Notes: generated from the letters alone by a model not told the origin. A stretch of 64,000 bases of DNA from Hetaerina americana (GCA_022747635.1 JAKTNV010000007.1:8329997-8393996); one strand, 5' to 3'; shown: positions 41,916 through 53,289, counted from the first letter of the stretch. Numbers and translations: made by a program.

Positions 41916-42310
41916 TTCAATGAAATATGGGCGTGAAGAAGAATGGAGAAGGTTAAATGGATAGAAAGCTGAAAAAATGAGTAATTGGCAATTATAGTGA
42001 GCGAGAAGAAAGGTTTGTTTGAAGAAATCCTAAGGAGGCAGGAAAAATGGATGTAGGGCAGTTTGATTCAGAATGGAGTGTTTAAGATTGGGATAGAGGG
42101 GAGGATGATAGGCAAACGAGGAATGGGTAGAAAATGGATAAGGATGTTGGATAGAATGAAGAGAGGAAGGAAGTATTCAGAGATGAAGAGGGAGGGACCG
42201 GATGTAGACTAGGTAGCGGGATTGTGGTTGGTTAGGAGTCACAAAATATTTATTTGGTAGTTTTGTCCATGCAAAACCTACCTTAACCGTTAGATTATTT
42301 AATAATAAAT
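41916..42310 (+). mobile_element. RTE-type LINE 3' end, divergent
   Basis: Degraded C-terminus (RRMEKVKWIES-like; AGKMDVGQF) then 3' UTR with GGTAGTTTTGTCCATGCAAA and CCTACCTTAACCGTTAGATT; AATAATAAATAAAG tail. A different subfamily from the adjacent copy. It follows a tRNA-like SINE head with no gap. Confidence 0.75.
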
Positions 42311-42324
42311 AAAGAAATAGATAT

Positions 42325-42370
42325 GAAGATCTATATATGTATATATATATATATATCTATATATGTGTGT

Positions 42371-42411
<41 letters not shown>

Positions 42412-42422
42412 CACATATACAT
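42325..42422. repeat. (TA)n microsatellite
   Basis: TA tracts (42336-42365, 42373-42408) with GTGTGTCA between them. Confidence 0.9.
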
Positions 42423-43214
42423 TACTGTGCACGCAATTGCATACACTTATGCCTACATTCAAGTATGTACATGCAGTGTATGTAGACACATGTCATGTGC
42501 ACAGGAGTAAAAAAAGGCAAGTGTGTTTCTCGCGTGCCGCAACCCGTTTGGGGGAACGTTAATCCCCCTCCCTCCCGCCGCCACCGCTATCCTTCCCCAC
42601 TCCCGGAACCGCTGCTTGATGATCGATCGGCCAATCGCCCTCCTTTGTCTTCTTCACCCCGCCCATCGGGGACTTCGGCCGCCGATTGAGCGCGCACCCT
42701 TCCCCGCGAGAGGAGGTGTTCGCGGTAGATTGGAACGGCCCGCCGGAGGTCATGGAGTGCCGTTGACTACCCAATTCACCAATTTCAGTAATTCCAGTGT
42801 GGGAATAATTTGTGAAAATCTTCGTTTCGCCCTTGCGTTTCTCAATTGGAGTTGGCTGAATGCCTATGAACTGATAATGTACCCATCTTGGAGATTTGGA
42901 ATTTTGCGTTCTTCACAAACTTTTCTGAATCTACCGAGTACTATAGGAGTTAAATATAGAAATACACATGCCATGAAAAATTTCGTTGCGTTTTGCATTA
43001 AATTTCACATAAAATGCATTACCCTCTGATACGAAACAACATTATTTAGGTTCAACCCTTTAGTGGAAATTTATGAAATTAAGCAGGAATATCGCGTGAA
43101 TCATGATGGTTTGCAGGATCATAATAACTACATACAAAAATTAGTGCCGGCGACGAGGTAACATCGAAGATTGGTAAATTTGTGTTCGCCGTTTCGATTC
43201 CGCGTACTTAGTTA
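42423..43214. other. No gene; GC-rich patch 42.53-42.78 kb
   Basis: GC-rich patch with overlapping frames on both strands, then AT-rich DNA. No domain or repeat assigned. Confidence 0.35.
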
Positions 43215-43516
43215 ATTTGCTATTTTTATTTTTTTCCTCAACTCAAGAGACGCCTCAAGGGTAATCATTACACCTCGGACGATGAGGTGAAGGCAGCTGT
43301 CAATAACAGCACGCTGTATAACTTGCATTGACATAGCGCTAGAACACGTCTCCATATTTGCGCTTCTCAAAATACACTGAACGAATGTAACGACCTCAAA
43401 CTTGCGCAAGTGTATTCAGGGAGAATGTTACTTCCACATGCCAGCTGGAGTGCTTCTGAAGGTCATTTTGTTTGTGGTCAACAAGCTTGTGTGCATTAGT
43501 TTTCAGCCTACCCTCG
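43215..43516 (-). mobile_element. Mariner family F, copy F2, with an internal inversion
   Basis: The right part (43516-43320) is the family F 5' end in the usual minus orientation, with terminal CGAGGGTAGGCTGAAAACTA and start MSMQVIQRAVI. The left part (43235-43300) carries the C-terminal coding block (PQLKRRLKGNHYTSDDEVKA) on the plus strand, opposite to its orientation in F1 and F4. The two meet at about 43300. About 300 bp; no left TIR seen. Confidence 0.65.
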
Positions 43517-43792
43517 TTTTTTTGAGAGTAAAAATTGGTTATCGGAAGAAATCTTGAGTGTGCATTTAAGCTCCAGAAATGATGACTTTCCTCCCAGGTG
43601 GCTGAAGGGCCCTGCTGCGGATGGACCACTGGGACTTGCCCCCCACACAAGGGTTGGAAGGAAATGGATTACAAATTAAAGTCCATGGAAGTAGAAGTTT
43701 TTCCTCGCAAAACTCATCTCTTCCAGGATTTCACCGATACTATTTTTAAGATGGGAATTAACAATGATAATAGTTATAACTAATAGTCAAAC
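43517..43792. other. No recognised feature
   Basis: Lies between two same-orientation family F ends. A 61-codon frame at 43598-43783 has no domain. Confidence 0.3.
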
Positions 43793-43917
43793 TTGCGCAT
43801 GTGTATTCAGGGGGAATGTCACTTCCACATGCCATCAGGAGTACTTCTGAAGGTCATTTTGTTTGTGTTCTACAAGCATGGGTGCATTAGTTTTCAGCCT
43901 ACCCTAGTATACAGATT
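43793..43917 (-). mobile_element. Mariner family F, copy F3, terminal fragment
   Basis: The last 125 bases of the family F 5' end: AACTTGCGCATGTGTATTCA, ACTTCCACATGCCATCAGGA, TTTTCAGCCTACCCTAG, with TA after it. Same orientation as F2, 400 bp away. No coding sequence remains. Confidence 0.75.
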
Positions 43918-44514
43918 CTTCTGATAAGGGGTCTATTTCTCTTTTCTAGGCACTCCTATCTCCTGAAATACGCTAATTGATTGGGATCATTGTACTATGT
44001 AAACATCGTATCGTCTACTTTCAGTCCTCAAAGCGAATCTACTCCTGTTTGCTACAATCGTGATCGCATTCCATGCTTTGTTCAATCAGCAACCATTGGC
44101 GTATATTTAACATCATTACTACTTTGGCATCTCACCCTTTCTTAACTCAGACTGAATATTCCCTGAGCACCATTTGCCCTTTTCTCCATCCTTTTATTGG
44201 TTGTCCTAAGTAATTTATTTGCTGTGTGCAGACCCAACCTCATGTGCCTGTAGCTATCACTCACTGGTACTTTCCCTTTTCATGGAATAGAATCAATACC
44301 ACAATAACCAAGTCCTCTGGTCACATTGCTTCAGCATAAATGATACGAATAACCTCGTAGGAACTATTTCTTCCATGTTGAGCTTTTGAGTAGATTGGCA
44401 GGGATGGTACCTTTTCTAATTGTCTTATTCGATTTCAAGTACTTGGTCTCTCCTTTCCTGTATGCCTGACCAAAGCTGAGGATAGCTCTCATCCACATCA
44501 TAGTCTCTTTCTAT
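43918..44514. other. No recognised feature
   Basis: Pyrimidine-rich in parts and possibly old LINE sequence on the minus strand, but no motif is clear. Confidence 0.3.
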
Positions 44515-44578
44515 ATCCAAACATTCACCCCTGCCCTGCCACACACCCTAGCGGTGGCTTGCAAGGTATTAAAACATA
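44515..44578 (+). mobile_element. CR1/L2-type LINE extreme 3' end
   Basis: CACCCCTGCCCTGCCACACA followed by CCCTAGCGGTGGCTTGCAAG and GTATTAAAACATAC; about 60 bases. Confidence 0.65.
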
Positions 44579-44759
44579 CAAAGAGATAAACAAGTCACAA
44601 GCAAGAGCCTTCGGCATTCTGGACTCGTATCTTTACCATAGTTATTATTTGTATTCCTCCCAGTTTGACTAGATGCTTCCTAGTTGAATTATTAGGTCCC
44701 CTGCCGTATCTATGAGTTAGTTCAGATTTTTCTTTTTTGCTTTCTGCCCTTACCTTCCA

Positions 44760-44985
44760 GTACGGCGCACACATGTCGCTCTTAACTGTCTTCTTCCTCA
44801 AAATGCTCTCTCCTATGCTTCTTTCTTCATTTTAGTTTCTCACACTTGATTTATTGTACAATCGTCTTCTTATTTCTGTATTTACGTTCTTCCATATCCT
44901 CATCTTACCTATATTTTCATCGTCTTTTCCGCAATCCAAGACATCCTTTTATATTTTATTGTCATATTATTATATTTGGTGGTCC
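44760..44985 (-). mobile_element. Probable RTE-type linker fragment (minus)
   Basis: TTATTTCTGTATTTACGTTC followed by TTCCATATCCTC resembles, in reverse, the RTE linker at 40125-40240 (KMKECKYRIRQ region). Weak and without an open frame; it may belong to the same insertion as the next element. Confidence 0.35.
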
Positions 44986-44989
44986 ACCG

Positions 44990-46110
44990 TTTTAAGGGAG
45001 GCATTTAGATAAGCACTGGCTGATGTACACTCCAAATCCCAACACTCACTACAACTAACCCTTCCTCAATACCGCTCACGTTCTATCTCCCTTCATTCCG
45101 TCCAACACCCTTAACCCTTCTTCGCTTGCCTAGCATCCTCTCCCCTACTATCGCAGTCTTCGGCATTCCATAACCAATCAAAACTCTCTGTGGTCCATCT
45201 TTCCTGCCCCCTTCCGCTTTATCCCTACAATCCCTTATCCTCCCCGACCATACTTAACAATGCCTCGTTTTTTCCCTTCTGTCCATTTCAACTTTTCCAC
45301 CCTTCACATCGTTTCAAAAATCTTCAATCTACGCATGCTATCTTGATTCAACGACCGAGATCCGAGCCGTAGAAAACAAAGAAATTCCTGACCAAAGTTT
45401 TCACTTATCTTTTCTTAAATCTCCTAATTTAAGGTTTCCGTCGTTAAAGTCTCTCCTTCTTCTAAAAGATTCTTTGCCTAACGTAATTCTTCCACTTGTG
45501 TCCCAACTACTTTGACTATCTTGGTCCCAGACGCTTCCATGATGTGTTCACTGTTTCATTTAGATTTTACCTTTCTCGAAAATCGTGTAACCATTTGTTT
45601 TATTTACATTGAATCTCCATACGTAGCACATTGACTCATCAATTCTTGCAACCGCTTGGCTCACTGTAAATCATGGGCATCAGCAAACCTAACTGATTTT
45701 ACGAATTCCCCGCCCACCTTCATTCCTACCTCCAGTTCTTCCCATGCCTCTTTGATCATTTCCTCTGCATACAGGTTGAACAGCAACGGTGATAATGGTA
45801 AACCCTGCCTTACACCTCTTCCTAACACTGCCCATCCGGACTCCCCGTTCCCCACTCGCACCTGTGCAGTCTGAGACATGTACAGGTTGCGGATTAGCCT
45901 CCTTTCCCTCCACTCTATTCTTATTTTCTGCAATATACTCATTAGTTTTTCCCAATTCACTCCATAAAACGCTTTTTCGAAATCTACGAAACACGCAAAT
46001 ACCTCCTTGTTGTGTTCTATATTCCTCTCGATTATTAATCTCATTACTGCAATGGCATCACGTATTTATCTCCCATTCAAGAACACAAACTGATCAAACT
46101 CTAAATAATC
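44990..46110 (-). mobile_element. RTE/BovB-type LINE, RT part (minus)
   Basis: Keeps the palm region lost from the 39-41 kb copy: FACFVDFEKAFYGVNWEKLM (the D of VDFEKAF intact), RNLYMSQTAQVRVGNGESGW, LPLSPLLFNLYAEEM, and KSVRFAD. The catalytic FADD is destroyed: it reads FADAHDLQ because about 10 codons are deleted near 45680. Degraded C-terminus and a 3' end near 45000 (GGTCCACCGTTTTAAGGGAG). Confidence 0.85.
45661..46044 (-). pseudogene. RTE reverse transcriptase palm fragment
   Basis: 127 codons from RLIIERNIEHNKEVFACFVD to FVKSVRFADAHDLQ. It contains the first catalytic aspartate motif and the GVRQGLPLSPLLFNLY motif (C of GCPLS changed to L). Useful as the reference for the segment deleted at 40.665 kb. 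It ends at a deletion in the FADD box. Confidence 0.82.
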
Positions 46111-46144
46111 ATGAGCCCTTCGCTTCACCCTTCATTAGATATTT

Positions 46145-46650
46145 TTAGATAGATATTTTAGTATCCTTCAAAGCCAAAGCTAGGGCGTGTGGCAGGGGGT
46201 GAATGCACACGAGACTAATTTTTACCCGAATATGTCCCATACCGCAGTCGCACAATTTTATTCTAGACCCCTTATTGTTCGTGGTAAAAATGGCATCTTA
46301 AATTTAACTGTTCTACACTTGATCTCTCTAATTTCATTGACATGATCTCTCCTACCATAGTACGATTCGGGTAATAATACGTTTGCAACATCACTGCTAA
46401 AGAGAAATCCTTTCAAGTTATGCAAGATATATAATCTGTAATTTAACCTTCCCTCCGTGAGTGATTCCCAGCCTAGCTGCTCTAATATTTTGAATACGCT
46501 GCTAAGTTTATCATCACAACATTTTGCAAATCTAATTCTTCTGCGCTACACGCGATCCAATTCGACAAGTAATCCAACTTCGTGAGGATCCCATACACTA
46601 TCAGCATATTCTAAATGAAGCCTAATCCTCTTATAGATGACCACAAGTGC
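46145..46650 (-). mobile_element. CR1/L2-type LINE 3' part (minus)
   Basis: 3' end GGCGTGTGGCAGGGGGTGAA at 46186, full 3' UTR (AACTGTTCTACACTTGATCT), then in reverse the coding end ELGWESLTEGRLNYRLYI-like, CCDDKLSSVFKILE and HEVGLLVELDRV blocks. Stops prevent coding. Confidence 0.82.
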
Positions 46651-47332
46651 CACTTGAGATGCGTAAGAAATCAAATATTTTCAATTTACTGTTTCTCTTT
46701 TTTCGCTAGCGACACTCTGCTCTTTGAATGTTCTGTACTTTCTTTTATTCCATCCATCCTCTTGGTTTAACACAGAATTTGGTCTGTAGCTCCAGTTTAA
46801 GCTTCTACTTTCCAATTTTCTATTTTTCTTGTAGTCTATATCCCCCTGAATTTCATATTACACTCTTTATCATCATCAATATTTGAAACATAATATGTAT
46901 TTACTGCATCCCTCAATTGTTCTCTATTTAGTCAAATTACACTGAGATTGTTTAGATTGTAATCTACCTAAATTCGTGTTAATCTGTGGACTGATGGCGC
47001 TTCATCCAATCTATCAATTATCATTATGAAATTTGATACCCCTATGTTTATATCTTCACTTTACATTTGTATGTACGATTATATAGTGTGTAAAACTGGA
47101 GCTAGTAATAATTTCGTCATTTCTCCGGCAAACTTTGATTAGTTTTTCCCGCTCCCTCCTTTCCTATTTCCTAACCCTTGCTCTCCTAATCTCACTAGTA
47201 CCCCCTCTCCTGTTCCTACCAATGCATCTAAATCCCCCTCCACGATCAATTGTTCTCTTCCATGGACACCTTCCATTATTCTCTCAACTTGATTGTACAC
47301 GCATATTTGCTCTACGTCTTCCTCCCTGAGAA

Positions 47333-47430
47333 TGTGAACCCTACCGCAGTCGCAAAATTTAATTCTAGGTCCCTTATCGCTCCTGGAAAAGTATCCCTTC
47401 CTGGAAAATATGACATCGTACATTTTCATG
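47333..47430 (-). mobile_element. CR1/L2-type 3' UTR fragment (minus)
   Basis: AACCCTACCGCAGTCGCAAA, ATTCTAGGTCCCTTATCGCT, CTGGAAAAGTATCCCTTCC: an internal 3' UTR piece without the terminal GCCACACAC block. Confidence 0.5.
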
Positions 47431-47599
47431 TTAGTTGATGTTAGTTAATTTTGCTTTCGTCTGTAGTTATGACGTTTTTTTCATTCACGTATTCTGAATT
47501 TACGTCTGTTCTTTCAAATTTTTTGTTTAATGTTACTCCTACTCCTCGGTTCTCAGGTCTTTCATCCTCTTCGATACATGCAGGCTGCGTTTCGAAAGT

Positions 47600-48135
47600 A
47601 ATGCAATTAAATTTCCCTCGCCGCTCCTATTAATCGAAGTGGGATCAAACCACTTGGAGTGGGTGGATGGGAGGGACGCAAAGCTTTGCCGCGAAACCAG
47701 AGTGAGAACCAAGATGGTTGCCAATGAACTTAACTTGTCGTCTGATGTTACGTTTCGCATCGTTACTGAATATTTAGCGATGAGAAAAGTTTGCGCCAAG
47801 CTCATGCCCAAGTTGTTTGCCACAACACGCTACGAGTCCTCGAGTTCCTGACCAAACACCAGGTGACAACGCTGCCCCACCTCCCTTATAGTCCTGACGT
47901 CGCCCCAGCAGACTTCTTTTTGTTCCTATAGATTAAGAAGGCCCCGAAAGGAACCCGTTTTTCGTCCATAGAAGAGATCCAATCAACCGTGACGAATATT
48001 TTGCGAGAGGTCCCCGATGACGTCTTCCAGGACGCGTACCGGTCATTGCAGAGTCGCTGGAAAATTGTGTTGAGGCCCAAGGACAGAACTTTGAAGAATT
48101 GTAAGTGTTTGTGCAAATCTGTTCAATAAATTACT
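47600..48135 (+). mobile_element. Mariner, family I, internally deleted
   Basis: The plus strand reads WVDGRDAKLCRETRVRTKMV, ANELNLSSDVTFRIVTEYLA (second helix-turn-helix) and KVCAKLMPKLF, then a jump to LEFLTKHQVTTLPHLPYSPD, VAPADFFLF (third catalytic motif) and TRFSSIEEIQSTVTNILREV, ending with a degraded C-terminus at 48116. First and second catalytic blocks are deleted and a stop follows ADFFLFL. TIRs are not recognised. Confidence 0.72.
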
Positions 48136-48400
48136 AAAACAATAATGGAATTTCGGAACGAGCATTGTTTATCCCTGAATATATTGATGAACAACTTTCC
48201 TTCCCACCTTGCGTAGCCCTGACATATCTATTTTAATTTTCTCCACATGCTTCCCTTGCCTCAAAATTTCATAACTATGTGCCCCACCTCCAACTGTTGC
48301 GATCCTCTTCTGCCTTCTCTTTTGCTGTTCTGAAAAACTCCGCTGTGCAAAGATTTTCTGTGATGACGACCGTAGAGGCTCCGTCTTCCCTGCTGCCGCT

Positions 48401-49049
48401 TACGGCACTTTCCTTACTGGGCTGAATCCCAGGAGTGCGAGGATTTATTTAACGTTTGAGTCCACCACAATTGCTTGGGTAACTAAATCGTCTATATCAA
48501 TATTTGAAAATGGAACAACGTATCAGAGCACGAAGGAATTTGTACTCGTCTTAAATGTGCGCACACCATAATTTCGTGGGATTAATATTTGAGATTGTTT
48601 CCTGTTGCCTTCTTCAATAATGCTTTTGAAGTTACTCCATCACTTTCAATTGCCGCTCAATGGTTTCACACGCCTTTTAACCCGCCAAATTCAAAGACTG
48701 AAATAACTTTCCCTAGACTGATCTGTTATGGGTGACTCCATTGGGAGGAATTATCATTCTTCCCGCCATCACAGCTCTAGAAGACATGGGAAAACGTAAA
48801 TCTTTCGACTTTCTTTGTGGAAAAGGCTAATGGTCCACTTGCAGAGAAAATATTTATTAAATTTTTCAACTTTTTTTCGTTCATTTCAGAAATTTGAAAT
48901 TGGTTTTCATTATCCAGCCCAAAAATATTGCTACAATTTAGAATCAATGCGCTACAAATTTTCGCTCTCACTCCAAGGCTCTAATCTTACATTAAAAAGT
49001 AACTGAGACCGTTATCTATAGAGCTTTGAACGCAGTAAAGAGCGTATGG
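48401..49049. other. No recognised feature
   Basis: AT-rich; short frames only. Confidence 0.35.
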
Positions 49050-50626
49050 TCAAGTGGGCGGCCATGTGTGTCAACGGGTACCCATAGTGCCCCCATTTGC
49101 GTACCATGCGTATGAGGGTGGCTACGACCCCTACGACAGTTTCCCAAAGCGAGCTAAGCGAGAGCATTTCTCTTTCAGCGACTTCCTTTCGTGTTCAAGC
49201 GACGATTTGGCTCCACCAGAATTGGACAGGGGAGCGATTACGTCGCAGAGGGTGAAGAAGTGATGTGGCACCAGGACTGCACCCTGAGGAACGGCATTAC
49301 AGTCGGCTTGCGATAGATCGGGAGCGACACCCGATAGCCAGCCGCGCAGCAGGTGAGTCTATAGTCGATTACTATCGGATGATAATAGGGCGAGGTGGCG
49401 GTACTTGTTGTTCGGAAGGGAGCCATAACGGCAATTCGAAGGAGCTAATAAATAAGGGAGGTCGGGGAGAGAGGTAGAATAGGGGCGGGAGGTCTTCCCC
49501 TCCCAACCTCCCGCGTTTGGCGGTGAGAGCCTGTTTACATCTGCATTTTACCGCTCATATTTACATATGCCCATCCACGAAATGCACCGTCTCCCCTCGA
49601 TGGGCACGATTCCGAGCTCTTGGGCTCGCCCCCTGAACCAACAATCAGTAATTACCCATCACGCCTGCGGCCTAACAAGCACGCCCCCCCCTGTCACTTC
49701 AAACTCACCCCCACCCCTTTCCCTACCCAGCGCCCGATTGTAGACAAACATGTTTTTAATTAAATTTGTTCGTTCCGAGCAACTCTCAAGTCCATAATTT
49801 GTAATAGTTTCCGCTCCTCACTCTTTCTACCCCCCCCAATCCTCCCGCTCTTTTCTCACCCTCGAGTTTGACGTCATTTGCCAGGTTTTTGCGGACGGAT
49901 TGTGGCAGTCAGCTTTTGGACCATGAGGTTACTCACTCCCTCGTGCTATGAGGGCAACGGCTGGGTGTTCGGCTCGATGGCGGGTGGGGCGAGCAGGAGT
50001 CCAGCCCGCCTTCCAACTCCCCCATTCCCCCCCTCCACACACCTCGGGGGATCTTTCTCTCTTCCTTAGCGGTCTCATGTGAAAATTACCCATCGACCGC
50101 GTTTAAGAAGTACTTTGCTGTGGACCCGATCCGCCCACCTCGCCTCGGGGAGATCTGAGACCCATCCCAATAATTCTTGAAGGGTAAACAAGGGAGAGGG
50201 GAGGTATGAGGAGGAATGGATCTGAGATTTAATCACGTTCGCTTGACTCCCATGCAATCTGCGTTTCATCCCCACCTTTATGACGCCGCTACGCATCCCG
50301 CGTCTCCCATTTGCTTAAGAAACGGGTTTAATTTAATTTTTTCGAAATAATTTAGGGTTTCCACTCTATATATTTTTCAGGATTTTCTCTGTTTCGCGTC
50401 CAGCGTATTCCCAAAACAGCCAGCGATTTGCAACACCACATACAGACTGGCGAGATTGTCGTCGCGATCCGACCGAGAAGTTTGCGATATCTGATCGCCA
50501 TTCTTACGTGTTCCGATGAGGCATTTTGTTTTCGTCTCTCACCTATATTTCCGCATTTCCTGTTTTCCCTTTTCCTCTGCCCCTAAGCCGACTAAAAATT
50601 AGGTTGTAACGCACGAAACGCTCGAT
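49050..50626. other. No gene; GC-rich segments and pyrimidine runs
   Basis: Several GC-rich patches (49.1-49.5, 49.6-50.06 kb) with C-rich and T-rich strings. Frames such as 49054-49263 and 49878-50069 show no domain. Confidence 0.35.
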
Positions 50627-51590
50627 TCCCAACTCTCTCTCTATCCGCAGACACCGAATTTGCAACACCACAGCCACTCTCAACAAATACCTCGACAATC
50701 TACATCTTGCACTCCTCCAACGCGGTTACCCAGAAAAGCTCCTACAAAATAAAATCCACCGCTCCACCCGACCACACACGAATCACATATAAACAAGCCA
50801 ACATCTGACGCAGGACTCTTACCTTTGCACCACCTATTTCCCCGGATCACACAGACTGAAAACCTTCCTTAAAGAACTGTTTCCAATTTTACATGACAAT
50901 GACGCGACCTCATCCTTGCTACCCCAATGCCCATCTATCGCATACAGACGATCCGCCAATCTCAAAAACCTTCTGAGATCCACCAACCCTTTGGCGCCCC
51001 CCCCCGCGACAAAATACCTAATATTTCCCGTACTTTCAACCGCCCCCGATGTAAAACTTATCTACTCCTCTCTCCCCTCATCCCCTCATTGCCCCTAACC
51101 TCGTTCCCACGCTAATTGCCTCTCAAAAATCATTATTTATCTTTTGTTATGCAAACAATGCACTTCTTTTTACACAGGCGAATGTGTTTATTACCCCCTT
51201 ATCCATCCGAATGAATAATCACCGGTACTCCTGCAATTCTGCCTCACTCTCTTCTGTTCCTATCCCTTCACACGCAAATTCCCGCAACCTTTCATTCGAC
51301 CAGTGTTTTGCTCTTAACATCCTAGAATCTCTACCTGATTCAGCCACCAATGTAGAGGTAAGAACTCCAGAATCTGCATATGTACTCGCTTCCCGATCTT
51401 TTAAAATTCCCACCCTTAACCGCGATCTTTAATTCCCCTCCCAGCATTCCCTGCACCTTCTCCTTTTCCCTCCCTGACCGCTAACTTCTCCCCGAAATTT
51501 TCAGTCTTACTTGAAGAAGGCGTCTGAGAGGGCCGAAAGCTCAAACAATGTACAATGTGTGCCCTTTTAAGTGTAGTCTATTTTATTTGT
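50627..51590 (+). mobile_element. Penelope-like element A1 (3' two-thirds)
   Basis: 5'-truncated after the RT palm: SLSIRRHRICN (50635), LDNLHLALLQRGYPEKLLQN, LCTTYFPGSHRLKTFLKELF, LPQCPSIAYRRSANLKNLLR, a corroded RCKTY (one CKTC cysteine lost, about 51050), and GIY-YIG remnant FYTGECVYYPL (51165), then the 3' UTR with hammerhead-like CTTGAAGAAGGC ... GGCCGAAAGC (51510-51540). Stops and frameshifts. It joins PLE A2 directly at about 51597. Confidence 0.82.
51510..51540 (+). ncRNA. Hammerhead-like motif in PLE A1 tail
   Basis: CTTGAAGA, then AGGC/GGCC-type hairpin arms around TCTGAGA, then GAAAGC. It resembles hammerhead boxes CTGANGA and GAAA but has an extra T after the first C and an extra A before the stem. 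Activity is doubtful; listed as a candidate structure only. Confidence 0.3.
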
Positions 51591-51603
51591 GTTCTAAGGC
51601 CTT

Positions 51604-52860
51604 TCTTCCCTACGTTACTTCCTCTCCAAACGCCCTACCCCTCAAATCCCAAGTACCGATTTTCTCATTGACCTTTCCGATTTCATTCTCACCCGCAACT
51701 CCTTTTCTTTTAACAATAACCATTACCTCCAGATAAAGGGCTGTGCCATGGGTAGTAGATTCAGCCCTTCATATGCAAACCTCCACCTTGGTGTCCTAGA
51801 AGAGAATTTCCTTTCAAACTATCCTCTGCAACCCCTCCTGTGGCTCCGATACATTGACGACATCTTTCTACTATGGCCACACAGCATAGATTCCCTCAAT
51901 TCCTTCATCTCCCAACTCAACGATTCCTCATCCCTGTCTTTCACCTCGACCATTTCATCCTCTCAGATTACCTTCCTCGATGTTAATATTACCCTCAGCA
52001 ATAACAAATTCCTTACCTCTGTTCACACCAAACCCACTAATAAGCAGCAATACCTTCATTACAGCAGTTGTCACCCCTCCCATACCAAGCGCTCCCTCCC
52101 TTACTCCCTCTCTATCCGCGGTCACCGCATTTGCAACCATCCCGAATCCCTTAAGAAATACCTCAACAACCTTCACCACTCCCTCCTCCAACGAGGATAC
52201 CCTGATTCCCTCCTCCATAAAAAATACTTAAACATTCCTACACCCCCAAGCCTGCCTCAACCACAGACTCCCAGCCTCTCTCAATCTGTACTACCTACTT
52301 CCCAGGCATTCAGTCTCTCAAATTCATCCTCAAAGACCTATTCCCCATCCTCAAAAATCACAACACTTCCTCCAACCTTCTTCCCAAATGCCCCTCTGTC
52401 ACTTTCAAACGTCCCGCCAACCTAGCAAATATCCTCAAATCCACCAGGCCGCTCTCAAAATCCCCTCACACCCCCAGAGCCATACCCACTCCATGTCATC
52501 GAGCAAGGTGCAAAACCTGCCCTATTTTCACCACTCCACCCCACTCCATCCCACCATTTAACTCTCTCCCGCCCTTCCCCTATTCCTCTTGCACTTCCAA
52601 GAATGTAGTTTATCTTCTTACCTGTAAACTCTGCCCGTCATTTTACATAGGCCAATGTTCCACACCACTTAACATTAGGATTAATAACCACCGCGCCTCG
52701 TGCAATCCCTCCTCCCCGTCCGCGGGTCTCCCCATCCCTAAACATGCTTCCCATCATAATACCCCTTTCAACCTGTGCTACAATGTTTCCGTCCTGGCCT
52801 CCCTTCCCACATCCGATAACCCTATACAATTAAAAACACTTGAAATGGCATTCATTTACA
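51604..52860 (+). pseudogene. PLE A2 reverse transcriptase/GIY-YIG ORF (frameshifted)
   Basis: RT palm and thumb are open to about codon 205 (YIDDIF box intact; longest ATG-initiated piece 51748-52425 but off-frame after about 52225). The second frame carries FILKDLFPILKNHNTSSNLL, SVTFKRPANLANILKSTRPL, the CKTC pair, FYIGQCSTPLNIRINNHRAS (GIY-YIG with its arginine) and the region equivalent to LESWNWPG as IYICMAYQHPG. Catalytic motifs of both enzymes survive; one frameshift plus the 5' truncation inactivate it. Confidence 0.82.
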
Positions 52861-53043
52861 TCTGTATGGCCTATCAGCATCCGGGCCTCAATGTCGTTCA
52901 CTGATGGGAGTGACCTAAAATTGTTACTTTGTGGAAGCCCACCCTCACCCCTCCTTCGCCTCCCGTTCTCCCCTTCTCCTGGCCCCCTTCCCTTTCTCTC
53001 GCACCCCTCACCTCAACAACTCCAGCAGTCATTACTTCTATAT

Positions 53044-53075
53044 CTTCAGAGGAAGACGGATTGTTTCCGTCGAAA
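53044..53075 (+). ncRNA. Hammerhead-like hairpin in PLE A2 tail
   Basis: CAGAGGAAGACGGATTGTTT followed by CCGTCGAAATA: a GACGG/CCGTC stem followed by GAAA, preceded by GAGGAAGA in place of CTGANGA. It is homologous in position to the motifs in the other PLE tails (GTGTGAGTGTTC follows within about 20 bases), so it looks like a decayed version. Confidence 0.3.
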
Positions 53076-53176
53076 TATCAAGAAATAACGTGTGAGTGTT
53101 CTTCTTTTTTTGTGTTTCTATATTGTGTGCTACTGTGTATTGTACTATTCGGCACTTCTGTGTTACGTCTACGAAA

Positions 53177-53180
<4 letters not shown>

Positions 53181-53250
<70 letters not shown>
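53181..53250. repeat. (TA)n microsatellite
   Basis: About 70 bases of TA terminating PLE A2. Confidence 0.93.
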
Positions 53251-53252
<2 letters not shown>

Positions 53253-53289
53253 CGATTGTACGGAAAAACTCACACGAGCGGCACAATAA
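53251..53289 (-). mobile_element. PLE terminal block
   Basis: CGATTGTACGGAAAAACTCA followed by CACGAGCGGCACAATAAT: the same block that begins the solitary PLE end at 20065. It sits between (TA)n and the palindrome. Confidence 0.65.

Larger units (their letters stand above)
46660..48400 (-). mobile_element. Degraded RTE-like endonuclease region, nested insertions
   Basis: In reverse, 47320-47130 reads EEDVEQICVYNQVERIMEGV, EQLIVEGDLDALVG and LGEQGLGNRK, matching the endonuclease order EEEEV ... IVMGDWNATVG ... YGLGTRNDRG. A second piece at about 48260-48190 (VEKIKIDMSGLRKVGRK) resembles the upstream GLCEVRW region. The catalytic GDWN has become GDLD. A CR1-type fragment (47333-47430) and mariner I (47600-48135) interrupt it. 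The outer limits are uncertain. Confidence 0.45.
51598..53170 (+). mobile_element. Penelope-like element A2
   Basis: 5'-truncated inside the RT and directly downstream of A1 in the same direction. In one frame from about 51605: IPSTDFLIDLSDFILTRNSF, YLQIKGCAMGSRFSPSYANL, LRYIDDIFLLWP (catalytic box, 51850) and the DVNITL block. A frameshift near 52225-52280 separates the CHRARCKTCPIF motif (about 52500) and GIY-YIG domain VVYLLTCKLCPSFYIGQCST (52610). The 3' UTR contains a C/T-rich tract and a hammerhead-like hairpin (53044-53075), then (TA)n. Confidence 0.87.

Noticed and set aside
46660..48400. Possible host nuclease gene
   Set aside because: The EEP-like motifs are degraded (GDLD in place of GDWN) and match the RTE endonuclease order; it is a transposon relic.
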